This document shows positions 33,288 to 45,101 of a stretch of DNA of 64,000 nt, one piece after another. This stretch comes from Artemisia argyi (lineage: Eukaryota; Streptophyta; Magnoliopsida; Asterales; Asteraceae): contig CM060707.1 of the NCBI GenBank assembly GCA_030686995.1, forward strand, positions 86,228,472 through 86,292,471, read 5' to 3'. A model generated the notes under the pieces. It searched no databases and had not been told where the DNA came from. It worked only from the letters and a program-made list of their open reading frames with translations. Each line of letters starts with the position of its first letter. The stretch's first letter is position 1. The translations under genes were made by a program, and so were the position numbers.

Positions 33288-33847
33288 TTTTGCACATTTG
33301 CGAATTTTAATTTAACATTGTACGATTTTGTGGAAAATTCACACACTATGAATATATAAACTCACAAGATCTGAACAAAATTAAAATATGTCCTCCCCCC
33401 CCCCCCCCCCTCCCAGAAGGTCACATGAACATGACATGTTCATTATAGTGGTAAGGTGTGTCCACACATTTTATAACCTTTTATATCCTTTACCTTATTA
33501 GCCTTAACTCTTAACACATTTATTTTGTGTTGGGATTACTGCCCCGATATTGTTTCAATGATGTAACAAATCCAAAGGACTGGAAACATGGTTCACATAT
33601 TTAACCAATTACTCCATCTTACTCACTTTAGGACAAGTTATTCTATGTTGCAAAAGCAGAAAATTGGAAAAGTAGCAAGACTTCATCAGCATATACATGA
33701 CAAGTCACTTGTCAAACATAATCAAACAGAATTTGGCATGATCCACACTAAAGTTACATTACCCACTTACAACGAACCTTAAAAGTGCATGCTTTACGAA
33801 GCTTCAAACACGATTGGATAAACCATGAATGCACACAGAATTGAACT
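33288..33847. other. Convergent intergenic region with a C-run
   Basis: A run of 16 C (33395-33410) and AT-rich sequence fill the gap between two convergently transcribed genes. The part just below 33848 would be the 3' UTR of the minus-strand gene. No other gene is seen. Confidence 0.5.
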
Positions 33848-36800
33848 TCAATCAAGTTTTCCATTATCTGCTGGCAATGTTTTATTATTGAGATCAGCAG
33901 CAATAGGATTATGCTCCCCTGCAACCTGTTAACACATGGCAAACATGATCCACTTAAACTCAAAGAGAAGTTTGTGAGACAAAATGAAGACTATCCATAT
34001 TGATTTAATAAATCACCAAACAATGCTTAGTTGATAATATTTTTGGGGGAGAAAGCAAGAGCATTACGACATATATCGTATATAACAGTGATTATGCCTT
34101 CATAACCAATGCCATTCAATTAGAATTATAGATTCCCGTGTCCATGCAAGTGAGGGATCCGCGAAAAAACTAGTAGGTCACACAACTCCCAACAATAACA
34201 TTGTTCCAGCAAAATGTGTGGGTTGGTTAACCGGGTGATATTTTTGCCCATCTTTTCTTATATTTTCATAGACTATTAGTGCATTAAAAATTACTATTAC
34301 TAACATAGAAATCTAATTGTTTTAAAATAGCAATTTAAAAGGGTGATCTATGCATTATAAATACACTTTATGGCTACTATCAACCCGTTTGCTTTACGAA
34401 CAAAGTTTCTACTTTACCTAATTGACACACATTAAGATAAAAATTTAACCCACATAAATAAAGTCAACACTAAGAGTCCCAGTCAACGAGAGAAAGTAGT
34501 TCAATTACCCAAACCTGGGCTGCTGGTCATTGACCATTTTCATAATTCACCATTGTATATTTTTTAGATGTTGACGACTCAAGGAGGGATAGCAGGGTTA
34601 CTACTTAGATTAAAAAGGGAGACCTCATGGGGTGTTTGTTATAGGTTATTTTCAGCTTATAAGCTTTTATCCATATCCACCCCCTACCCTACAATAAGAC
34701 ATGTAACGTGTTGTCAATGTCCCTAAACATACAATCATGCAGTTTTTCTGTCAATGTCAAGGAAAAGATTAATTTTACAGATAAAATACACCTATATGTC
34801 AAAATTATTTTGTATTACTATGATGCTAACAGTCAAAGGAAGATATCTTTTAATGGGGACATCCATCAAATCAGATGAAAATGCATCCAACTTTCACTCT
34901 GCTGCTATTATGGGTGATCAACATTTTCATTGCATCCAACTATTAGGTCATGGAAGTTGGATGCATTAAAAACAATGGTTTGCCTACATATGCATCCCCT
35001 AATCAGGTCACTTGCTTATTTAGCATCTCGTATCAGCATACACATTTTTAACATTGCTGGAAATTTGACTGGTAATCTTGGGGAATTATCAGGCCAGTCA
35101 TGAATTTGCTTTATAACAATGGATAATCCAATATGTTTTAGTGAAAATCTAAGTTAAAATAAGATTTTGTGGCCCTTAATTCATTCGAAAATGTTTTGGG
35201 TTTAGCAATGATCTTATGTTGGCCCATAGGGTTTTCATGAATAATAAGCCAGCGGGCAGAACTTAGAGAGAGAAAAGGGGAGGTGGTAGTTGTGGCAAAG
35301 CGAGATTAGGAGCAGAGATCAGAGCCGCAGTTGATACAGGTTTTCGCGTAAGGGTGGTGATGGGACTGTAGTGTTTCAAACAAAAGGTGTCATGCGGAAA
35401 CTATGAATTACTGCACTAAAGGTTCCCTTAGTTGTTATGCGACATAAGCTTGCCTTGTTAAATTTGTATATGCAAAGCCATGCAGTATTGTGATTTCTTT
35501 TGCAATTTCTGCTAATAGATCATAAGAAATAGTAACCAAAGATAAGCATCAGTTTACTATGTACTCGGCAGTCGGCACATAAGGCCACTAAACTTTGCCA
35601 TAATCACAAGGGGCATCATGGTTACAATTCTACAGATCGAGTTACTTGGGTAACAGAGTTCTTTCACTTTCAATGTTTTTTTTCAAATAGGAGCAAATTT
35701 TGAAATTTAGGCCATAATACCATGTTCATCTCTAGTCGTGTTTCACTTGCTACCTATTAAAGGTGGCAATTTCGAATTATATATGGGTTTATTCATCTAA
35801 TGGATCAAACAGGTATATGATTAAAAAAAATGGAAAAGAGGTCAACCAACAAGGAAGTTACCTATTTGACCCGTTACCCAACCCATCAAATTCTTTTGCC
35901 AGAGTTCTTACTATAAGTAATAGACTAATAGAAGATGACTAAATATTCTTATTTATGAAGTAATGTCATTTGGCAAAAAAAAAATGAACCCTGAAACAAC
36001 CTGACCTAGGCTAACCAGTTTCTAACCTCCTAAAGCTTTCTTCCTCATCTATATAATCGATCCTTCATCTCTGTTATTCAATAAAACTATCAAAGGTTTA
36101 GACTTTCAACAGAAAGATGAATAAGTTTATCCCGATTTCATAAGGTCGTTGCATTTGAGCATATGAAAGATATAAGAAATGTAAATCTAAATAATGACTA
36201 AGAAAATGAACTAGGGGCATTGTACATTATTAGGGAAGATAACTGAGTAAGCATGGTGTGCGACCTTTTGGCCGAGTAATCCACAGGGCTTAAGGCCATT
36301 GACACACACAAACTCAAACCAGGTAAAGCCCTCCCCTTTTGGGGGACGATGGTGTGGCCACTTGAGGTTTGTTTGCACCAAGTGTGTTTAATTTGCATAA
36401 GCACAACTTTAAACCTTATTATATCTAAGGGCATCGAGTATAGGTAGATATGAGAAATATGTTAATTTTGGTGGGCTGCTGTAAGACTTTACCAGATTGT
36501 GCAGACAATGGGGGTAATATTGGGTGGAAGATAACTGGCGCAAATATATGCCACAATAAAAACCATCAGTCGTGAATGGGTTGCATTTCAACTCATAAAG
36601 AAAAGACATTATATCCGTCAAGTGTGTGTAACGTGTTGTGTCAAATGCTACATTTCTAAACCTTTTACTACTATTTATCTCCATCACATGTATAAAAGAC
36701 GTTCAGTACCCACAACAAACTAGCTACTATATGTTTGTTTGTTTGTTTTGGTAGCAGCCAAGCCACCTTTGTTGCGTGTCCAAAGACCACCCCGCAAGAC

Positions 36801-37249
36801 CCACAAGTTATATAAAGAGCTCAAAAATTCAGATATCACAACAATAGCAAAGATTAAAAACTTACATTTTGAGTAGTCTTAGAAGGAACATAAGGACACG
36901 CGGGTGGTGTAGTCTCCGGTTTACGATATTCCCAACCTAAAATCCTATAAACTCTAGCCTGAATCACCAATCAAATAAAATTAAATTAAATAAAGAAAAA
37001 ATTTATTTGTGTGTGAAAATAAATAAAAAGGTAATGAATAAATAATAAGAAGAAGAAGAATACCATGATAATATGAAACAAGAGTGGTAACAGATTAACA
37101 ATGGGTACAAGGAACAGCGGCAACAAACAAGCTATGCACACCTTTATTATTTATCAATCAATAACCAATTCATTTATTAGTTACTGCTTCATATAAATAT
37201 AAGCTTAAGAATTTTGATGATCATAGATTAAAAAATGGGTTTTTACCAT
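33848..37249 (-). CDS. Small membrane protein gene, 4 exons, 83 aa
   Basis: Minus-strand exons: 37247-37249 (the ATG alone, after a 5' leader reaching to about 37310), 37064-37141, 36866-36958, 33848-33925. All junctions are phase 0 and have GT..AG ends (ATG|GTAAAA, ATG|GTATTC, AAT|GTAAGT; acceptors AAAG, TCAG, ACAG). The product has 83 residues: M, then a hydrophobic span VCIACLLPLFLVPIVNLLP continuing to about residue 27, then ARVYRILGWEYRKPE, a Pro/Cys motif TTPPACPYVPS, and a polar tail ending DNGKLD. It resembles a short conserved eukaryotic membrane protein family of unknown function that I recall from plants. The single N-terminal span suggests a membrane anchor with a soluble tail. 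No breaks are visible. Confidence 0.8.
33926..36865 (-). other. Third intron (2.9 kb) of the small membrane protein gene
   Basis: It is long compared with the other introns of this gene. It contains a gggtgtttgttataggttatt stretch near 34630 that resembles a hAT-type miniature-element end, and an inverted repeat AATGCATCCAACTT (34881-34894 region and 34952-34967). No coding sequence is supported. Confidence 0.55.
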
Positions 37250-37310
37250 TTTTGATGATTCACCGATCAAATCAAATCTTTGTCTTTCTTTCTCTGTTTC
37301 TGTAAACCAA

Positions 37311-38210
37311 TGTCAAGTTATAAACACGTTACGTGGGTCAACCCGGTTACAATCTGATAACTGTAAAGTTACACGGATCGTCGGTCCCTTTCGTTTGTTC
37401 AAAATTGCATCTACTGTCCTTAAAACTTTCGAATTGCATTCACTGACTCCTTAACTTTCGAGTAAAATACACCCTGAACTTGTACCAAAATACTAGCGGA
37501 GTACTTCACAAAAACTAAATACACCTAAGATCCCTACTGTTCACTTTTTGCATCATTCAAAGTCCCTTTCATTTAACATCCATTAAGTCCCCCATGTGCT
37601 TTGCATAAATGGTTATTTCATCGCTTTTGTTAATTGTTTTGGTACAAGTGATACAACCTTAGGGACTAAGTGTGTATTTATTCTAAAAATGAACACTTAT
37701 CTCACTCACCCACATTACCATCACTACTACCACCAACACCACTATCATCTCAGTCACCTCCACCGCCATCATCATCATCTTGTCACCACCACTATCACCT
37801 TCATCTCGTTACCTCAATCCATCATCTTGTGGTGTTTTCAAGTTCTTTAATTCTCTTTATCATTTCTTTCATTGTTACATAAATCAAAAACCCTTGCACA
37901 ACTATTACATATGCGTCACGTTACGCATTAATGCATCATGCCTCTCGGAGTTTCTCACACAAGGAAACAATTTATGTTCAAAGTTGCACAACTGTTATAA
38001 GTAACAGAGCGTCTCAAATAAAAAAAACATATACTACTTACTAATTTGTCGTCGTGTAGCAAAAATACACTAAAAATAACATTAGGGTATGTGTTGGCTC
38101 AACTATTAAAAAGTTGGTGCAGTTGGTGCCTATAACTATTATAAGCACCACAATGTCAGCTTTTTATGCTATAACATTATCGTTATCCCAATGGCGAAGC
38201 CGCCTATAAG
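37311..38210. other. Promoter-side and intergenic sequence
   Basis: 37390-37600 holds aactttcga/ttaagtccc-type words common in plant dispersed repeats. 37710-37800 is a CACCAC/CATCAT low-complexity run, which produces spurious His/Pro ORFs. No gene is supported. Confidence 0.5.
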
Positions 38211-39477
38211 TGTAACACACCCAAAATTATCGCAGCGGAAGATTGTGTCACTGGGGTATTACTTCATGGTTCATAACACAATGTATAGAAAACGACTCTA
38301 AATGAGACGTTTTGAAATAAATTATCATTCGATTAAAATGTCAGAGTTTACAAAGAGAGAGGTCCCACAAGTTTACAAAATGTACAACATTAAAGTTGTC
38401 AAGCTCTTCGAATGATAATATATACATTGTCTTCAAAATGTTTTCCGTGTGCCTTCACATGCCAGCTAATTCCTTAATTACCTGAAAATACGTTTCTGAA
38501 ACAGTCAACAATAATGTTGGTGAGAAATCATAGGTTTATGTAAATGATATGTATGTACGGTAACCACAAGTATAATGTGCATATGACAATGTCGCCATAT
38601 ACTGAAAAATAATACAATTGCTATAAGCTCATGACCCCGAAGCTAGACTGAAATGGAACGCCCCAACAGAGTGTTTTGCCAGACACTCTAATATGATAAA
38701 AATAAAATGCGTCCGTAGACTAGTTGGCACTACTAACCCGGACGGAGGCATCACCCTCAATAGATCTATTCATTCACTCTCGCTTACTGAAAATTAACGG
38801 TTCATGATAAACAGGGGACTTTAACATGGCAATGCGGTAACTTAAGCAATGTAAATGAATTTGATACTATCGCCCGTATGAAAATGGTGCAATGTATTCT
38901 CCCCCGTAGGTTTGAAATGAAATAATAAATTAAAAAAAAAAACGGGGCTATGAAAACTCACCTTAGAATGTAGTGGCACAAGTAAAACAACGGTGCCAAG
39001 GAGTGGCACAATAGTATAACATAAGTGATGTCAAGAATTAGAGCACAATGATATGGAATTCGGCACGACCTAATGAATATGTAGTTTATCTCAGAATATC
39101 ACATGCAAAGAGTAATCAATGCGTATGAGTTTCAAAGGATAAAACGTTTTAGTTTTCGTGGAAGATTCGTTTCAATGTTTGTAAGAAAGTTTAGTATCAT
39201 TATTCGTGTGGTGGTTTGAAATTATAGACTCAAGACACAAAATGCACACCAAAGTATAATATATACATAAAGCACGTATATAGTATACTTAATAGCCTCA
39301 TAATAATCCAATAGGCGACCGCCCGATATATTAGGTCCGATATCTTAAGTCTGTCATGTCCTACAAGTATCCAATGTACGGCCCAAAGGTCAAGATTAAT
39401 GATTTTTAATCCAATGTCCAATTAATAGTTTTTGTCTAACGTCCAATATAACCCAACAGTCAAGTGTCATATATGTG

Positions 39478-39574
<97 letters not shown>

Positions 39575-39920
39575 CGTTACAAGTCCGAATAAGTCCAAAC
39601 GATGTCAATCCATATTGGTTCAATGTCCAAGTCCCGAGTCAATATTCGTCTAATATAAGTCAAATGTCAAATGTTATAGTTCGAATCTTAGTCCAAATAA
39701 TTCTAAACCAAAATCCAATATTTTCGGTCCGTTATCCATTATTTATTTAGTCCGAATATATATATGTAACCCGATTTAATTTGATAAGTCCAAAGTAATT
39801 CCGATAATCCAATATATATTTATAGTCCAATGTTTTAAGTCCGTTAAGTATATATGCTGTCTAACGTCAAAAGTCAAGTCACAAAGTATCAAGCCCATTA
39901 GTCGATATGTATGTCCCGAA
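38211..39920. repeat. LTR-like or repeat-derived sequence with AGTCCAAT words
   Basis: It starts tgtaacacacccaaaattat, a gypsy-LTR-like beginning. From 39355 to 39850 the word gtccaat/agtcc recurs about 20 times on both sides of a TA microsatellite. No partner LTR or target duplication could be found, so its limits are uncertain. Confidence 0.4.
39474..39570. repeat. GT/TA microsatellite
   Basis: A short (gt)n is followed by about 41 TA units (39488-39570). The Ile-Tyr ORFs across it are artefacts. Confidence 0.95.
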
Positions 39921-39924
39921 TTTA

Positions 39925-40010
39925 CAGGCCCGGATTTGGCTATGGGCCATAAGGGCGACGGCCCAGGGCAGCCCAAAAGGGGGGCAGCAATCTAGAAGTC
40001 CATATGTATA
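39925..40010. repeat. GC-rich repeat resembling a DNA-transposon end
   Basis: It contains caggcccggatttggc, gggcgacggcccagggca and aaaaggggggcagca. Such CAGGCCCGG..GGGCA ends occur in plant hAT elements in my memory. No partner end is seen in the window. Confidence 0.35.
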
Positions 40011-40042
40011 TATACTCTATCACTATGTTAACTTTGGCCCAT

Positions 40043-40117
40043 TTTTTAAACCACATCACAATCATTTATAAAACTTAATGTTTGACAAACTGTTTCCTCA
40101 TCCTCTTGAGCAAATTA
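40043..40117 (-). pseudogene. Second partial copy of the 29002 gene 3' end
   Basis: The last about 70 coding bases of the gene (from the CTCAAGAGGATGAGG codons to the TAA and six following A) are repeated directly after the 3' UTR of the main copy. The joint is aagc(c)taa|tttgctcaagagg. This is a partial 3' duplication that the parental gene lacks. Confidence 0.85.
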
Positions 40118-40118
40118 A

Positions 40119-41275
40119 GCCTAGCTTTCCTTCAACATAATCCACATAGCAAATGAATCACAAAAAAGAAAGAAAAAAAAAGCAACAAAATATTTTCTTA
40201 CATTTTTTAAACCACATCACAATCATTTATAAAACTTAATGTTTGACAAACTGTTTCCTCATCCTCTTGAGCAAAATAAGACTTCTTTCCAACCAACTGA
40301 GCCACCCTCTTAGCCGGACCTGAATCTCGACCCATCTCATCCACAACTCGTACTGCTCTAATCCTTGGTAACACTACAGGCATCGCCACATCAATTGATC
40401 CCTCACTTTCATTATCATTATCATTAAGATCCAATCTTTTTGGAACCACTATCTCACTTGGAATTTCCCATTTCTTCTTTACTCAAACCTCGGTCAATGA
40501 CTTCCTATCAACGTTGTTATCAGTAAACAACCTCTTTTTCATCGATGAATTAACAATTGCTTGGTTATAACGGCTCGGGATCACCCTACCTGGCTTCAAT
40601 GGCTTCTTAACACCAACAGATTGTTCACCAAATAGCTTCTTTGGTTGAATACTTCCTAAAATTAACTCATCTTTTTTCGTCCCCTTTTTGGATCCAACGG
40701 TTGTTACAGCTTGTCGTAAACTCGAATTCTTCCCTCTCAAAAACGCCATCTTTTCTTCTTCAATATCTTCCAATTTCCAAAAACAAGATTTCCTTCTGTT
40801 TTGAGTCGACTGAACCGGGGTTTGTTTTGACTTTGAATTCGTCGCAGCTGACATGATTTCATTCGGTCCTAAACTAAAACCCCTTCTTTGAACTTTTGAA
40901 AAACCCGATTCTTGAATCTTTTTAACTCCATTCTTAATAACATCCCCTGTTTCCCCCTGTTTTCGCTCTGTTTTGTTTCGCCGAATACATTCCAATTTCG
41001 CATACAATCGGCTAATCTCCTTTTCGATCTCAATCTCCTCATCAGTCTTCTCTTCAATATGACAAACCTTGAGCGGAATATTGTTCAAGGGTTTCGATTG
41101 GTGTACACCAAAAGATGATTTTGAAAACCCGATTGGGGTTGGGCTTTGGTTTTCTTTACTCGAATCGAAAGAATCCGAAGAGACGGGCTTCTTGGCGAAC
41201 CAAGATGGTGACTTGATCTGATTATCCGAATCAAAAACCGCATTATTCCATATCTGAACATCTTTTTTCTTAATT
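40119..41275 (-). pseudogene. Inverted broken copy of the 29002 gene, fused to integrase
   Basis: It matches 29032-30180 closely but is inverted. The first ten codons are missing. At codon 275 or so CGA has become TGA (40480-40482), and there are several missense changes (T-to-I, S-to-L, A-to-T, T-to-M, T-to-K). The copy includes about 85 bases of 3' UTR but no poly(A). At the 5' side the frame runs without interruption from the integrase of element E: codons for RWHDQRIKKK continue directly into DVQIWNNAVFD. The parental gene has no intron, so the route (RNA or DNA) cannot be read from intron loss. Confidence 0.85.
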
Positions 41276-41850
41276 CGCTGGTCATGCCATCTTTTTGCCC
41301 TTTCTTTATATGTAACGGAGGATTCTTACGCTTCTAGCCTTAACTCATCAAGCTCATGGAGTTGCAAGAACCTATTCGTTCCAGCGACTGTATAATCCAA
41401 ATTACATGCTTTAAGTGCCCAATAAGCCTTGTGTTCAAGTTCCACCAGAAGGTGACATGCTTTGCCATAAACCATGCGAAACGGGGTCGTTCTAATAGGT
41501 GTCTTGTAGACCGTTCGGAATGCCCATAAGGCCTCATCGAGTTTAAATGACCAGTCCTTTCTGTTTTGATTAACCGTCTTTTCCAATATTCTCTTAATTG
41601 CCCTGTTGGTGTTTTTGACTTGACCGTTGGTTTGTGGGTGATAAGCGGTGGAGAACCGGTGGGAAACTCCATACCTCTTCACGACCTTTTCCATTTGCGC
41701 ATTGCAAAAGTGGGTCCCCCTATCACTAATGAGAGCTTTAGGAATGCCGAACCTAGCAAACAGCTTTTTCAGAAAATGAATAACTACCCTAGCATCGTTG
41801 GTCCTAAGGGCTTGTGCCTCCACCCATTTTGAGGCATAATCAATGGCCAC
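41276..41850 (-). pseudogene. Element E integrase core and C-terminus
   Basis: Core residues: VAIDYASKWVEAQ (first Asp), LISDRGTHF (second Asp) and HPQTNGQVKNTNRAIK, where the third acidic residue, normally Glu, is Lys. The frame then runs through a WAFRTVYKTPIRTTPF block and HELDELRLEA to TAA (41334-41336), beyond which it reads ESSVTYKERAKRWHDQRIKKK before the host-gene junction at about 41275. The loss of the catalytic Glu and the stop mean the enzyme is dead. Integrase normally inserts element cDNA into chromosomal DNA. Confidence 0.85.
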
Positions 41851-42195
41851 TAAAATGTATTTGTTCCTCCTGAAGATGGAAAGGGTCCCATGAAATCAAT
41901 TCCCCAGACATCGAAAACCTCACAAACTTGTATAAAATTCTGAGGCGCTTCATCTCTATTTGATATATTCCCGGCTCGTTGACATGCATCGCATGCTTGT
42001 ATCATCTCCTTTACATCACGAAATATTATGGGCCAATATAATCCTGCATCGAAAATCTTTCGTGTGGTGGTGTTTATCCCATGATGGCCCAGTAGGGCCC
42101 GAATGACATTCTTTCATAATCTTCATTGCCTCTTTTCCCGAAACACAGCGCCTGATTATTTGAACAGGACATCTTCGGAATAAGAAGGATTCGTC
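41851..42195 (-). pseudogene. Element E integrase N-terminal (H2C2-type) region, heavily broken
   Basis: Short fragments in several frames (for example [13 protein letters not shown] and CRGYDACQRAG-like remnants) occupy the expected place of the zinc-binding N-terminus. Multiple stops and frameshifts are present. Position between RNase H and the core is the main evidence. Confidence 0.55.
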
Positions 42196-42759
42196 CTAGA
42201 AGTAGTATTTTAGTTGGGAAAAGAACCTTTTCTTTTCGTGTCTAGTCATGTGTTCCGGAATGAGCCTGCTTGCAAGATAATTAGCATAATCAGCGTACCA
42301 TGGTTCAGAATCTATTATTGACATGAGTTGTTCGTCACGGAATGAATCCCGAATCTCACTTTTGTCAAGTTCACTAAGGAGGGGATTTTCGAGACGAGAG
42401 AGGTGATCAGCAGCTAAATTCTCTGCCCCCCTTTTATCACGAATTTCAACATCAAATTCTTGTAACAACAAGATCCACCGAATTAGTCGTGGTTTAGCGT
42501 CTTGCTTAGCAAAAAGGTATTAGAGAGCCGAATGATCAGTAAAAACGACCGTCTTTGAAAGGACAAGATATTGGCAGAATTTTTCGAAAGCGAACACCAT
42601 GGCTAATAGTTCTTTTTTGGTGGTAGAATAATTCTCTTAAGCGGGATTCATAGTTTTGCTAGCGTAGTATATTGGCTGGAATTGTTTGTTACACCTTTGG
42701 CCTAATACTGCCCCAACAGCATAGTCGCTAGCGTCACACATGATCTCAAAAGGTAACTC
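42196..42759 (-). pseudogene. Element E RNase H and connection
   Basis: Fragments include MCDASDYAVGAVLGQR, TTKKELLAMVFAFEKF and FTDHSAL, typical for gypsy RNase H, then [20 protein letters not shown] and ADHLSRLEN (42196-42471). At least three stops break the frame. RNase H removes the RNA strand during reverse transcription. Confidence 0.75.
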
Positions 42760-43713
42760 CTAGTTGGGTGTAACCATGATTGGGGCTTGCGTGAGTTCCT
42801 TTTTCAGGAGATTGAATGCATCCTTGCATTCTTGAGAGAAATCGAAAGGGGCATCCTTTACAAGAAATTGAGTCATTGGCCGAGCTATTTTAGAGAAGTC
42901 CTTAATGAACCTCCTGTAGAACCCGGCATGACCCAATAAGCTACGTATTGCTTTAACAGTCATGGGATAAGGTAGTTTAGATATATCTTCAACCTTTGCT
43001 TGGTCCACCTCAATCCCATTTCCTGAGACCTTATGCCCTAGCACAATCCCTTCTTTTACCATAAAATGGCATTTCTCCCAATCTAGGACCAAGTTGGTTT
43101 CCTCGCAACGTTTGAGCATTTTTTCAAGGTTAGCGAGACAGCGATCGAAAGAGTCCCCAAAGACTGAGAAATCATCCATGAAAACTTCCTTGCTGTCTTC
43201 CATTAACTCGTGAAAGATTGCGGTCATGCATCGCTAAAAAGTGGTGGGAGCGTTACACAGCCCAAAAGGCATCCTCTTATATGCGAATGTTCCATAAGGG
43301 AAAGTAAATGTGGTTTTTTCTTGGTCCTCAGGGGCTACGGGGATTTGGAAATATCCTGAGAATCCATCCAAGAAGCAGTAGTACTCGTGCCCGGATAATC
43401 TTTCCAACATTTGGTCAATGAACGGGAGGGGAAAGTGATCCTTTCTGGTGGCATCATTGAGCTTTCTATAATCGATGCATACCCGCCAACCAGTAACAGT
43501 TCTCTGGGGCACCATCTCACCGTTGACATTTTTCACCACAGTCATTCTTCCTTTGTTTGGTACAACCTGTAGAGGACTAACCCATGGGCTATTCGAAATC
43601 GGGTATATCAGCCCTGCATCCAAGAGTTTGATAACTTCTTTTTTCACCACCTCCTTAATGTTGGGATTCACCCGCCTTTGGGGTTGCACGGCTGGTTTAT
43701 AGTCTTCTTCCAT
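42760..43713 (-). pseudogene. Element E reverse transcriptase
   Basis: Two open pieces (43234-43713, 42760-43227) are separated by one TAG (43231-43233), where a Gln codon is expected. Visible motifs are SPWVSPLQVVPNKGRMTVV, CIDYRKLNDATRKDHFPLPF, FLDGFSGYFQI, FAYKRMPFGLCNAPTTF, and the catalytic box FMDDFSVFG. FMDD with that context is characteristic of the Athila/Tat branch. The LLGHAGFYRRFIKDFSK thumb region follows. Confidence 0.9.
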
Positions 43714-43869
43714 AAGAATCTTATGTGTGAAAAAGGTTGAGTCAATCCCCTTAATGTCAGCTACACTCCATGCAAGGACTCCTTTATATTTCTTTAGAAC
43801 TCTTAAAAGTCTATCATTTTGCTCATGTTCAGGGGAAGAGTTTATGATTACTGGCAGTTGATCCTCTTC

Positions 43870-45063
43870 CTAGAGGAAGACATACTCCAGGTGGTTTGGG
43901 AGTTCTTTAAGTTCTAGCTTAGGTAGTTCGATAATGGAGGGATTTAGCTTGTTTTCGGGTTTACGGAGTTCGAGCTGTTCAGTGGTCTTTTGTCTGGGGT
44001 AGAAGGAGACTGCGCTAGTGCCCTCCGTGTTCTCCTCCTCCATTATGGGGAGGAAACTCTCATCCCGTAACCAGCCTTCTTCGATTTGTTCATCAACACA
44101 GTTGTCAATGACATCAGTTAGTTCATCGACTTCTCCAATGAAATAGAGCCGGTTAGCTACTTCGAGAGATAAATTCATAATGTCTTTAATATCAAAGGTC
44201 AAGCTATCGGTCCCTACTCGTAAGGTTAACTTGCCGTCGTGAACATCAATGACTGCACGAGCGGTGGCAAGAAAGGGTCTCCCTAAGATGATGGGCACCA
44301 GGTCATCCTCCTCCATCTCCAAGATCACGAAGTCAACCGGAAATTTGAACTTCCCTACTTTGACTAGCACATTCTCGCATATCCCCAAGGGATATTTGAC
44401 CGATCTATCGGCTAGCTGGATGTTCATATGGGTAGATTTTAGTCTGGAATATCCTAGTTTGAGGAACATGGAGTAGGGTATGAGGTTGATGCTTGCCCCT
44501 AAATCGGCAAGAGCATTCTTTATCGATAGAGATCCTATGGAACAAGGTAAGGTGAAGCTGCCTGGGTCGCCTACCTTTTTTGGTAGCCCTCGTTTAGTCA
44601 CCACTGAACATTCTTCTCCCAGAGTCACAAGACCCTCGAGTTTCTTTCGGTTGGCAAGCAATCTTTTGAAGTATGAGCTATACTTGGGCATGTGATAGCA
44701 AGCATCAAGGAGAGGTATGGTGACCATTGAATCTTTTAGATATGCCAAGAATCTCTTATTATCGTTTTCAATCTTCTGGTTTTTTAGGCGGGATGGAAAT
44801 GGGATTCTCACAGGTTGGTTAGGTGGAGTTGGTGGAGATGGGGTCACTAGAGGAGGTTGTTCAGGAGCCTCGTTGCTCACATTACCTTCCTCCTCGCGGG
44901 GATCGTTTGGCTCAACGGTGACAGGATGTTGGCTCGGATAAGGAGAGTCCTTGGTTGTTGTTCCAGCTCGAGTAGTAACCGCGAGCAGGGGATCTTTTTG
45001 GCTTACAGGGGGCCTGTTATGGCCATCAAGAGTGGCATTAAGCTTGTTGAACCATTTTTCCAT
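43870..45063 (-). pseudogene. Element E gag C-terminal linker and aspartic protease
   Basis: 397 open codons. A proline-rich linker (residues 15-100) is followed by YLKDSMVTIPLLDACYHMPK and a retropepsin domain: NALADLGASINLIPYSMF with the active-site Asp, MEEDDLVPIILGRPFLATAR, then the C-terminal part. The protease releases the mature enzymes from the polyprotein. This segment is the best-preserved part of the element, and the reference against which the altered protease-like domains of A can be read. Confidence 0.8.
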
Positions 45064-45101
45064 GTCATTCTATTGCTCAGCGATGAGCTCGTCAAGCCCT
45101 T

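Noticed and set aside
37596..38004. His/Pro/Ser-rich overlapping ORFs
   Set aside because: They are three frames of a CACCAC/CATCAT low-complexity run with no start context or splice partner.
39396..39750. Ile-Tyr-repeat ORFs on both strands
   Set aside because: They are translations of the TA microsatellite at 39488-39570.
38206..39948. Possible ataag target duplication around the 38211 repeat
   Set aside because: The right end would not be ..CA and no matching LTR exists, so the limits of the element cannot be set.
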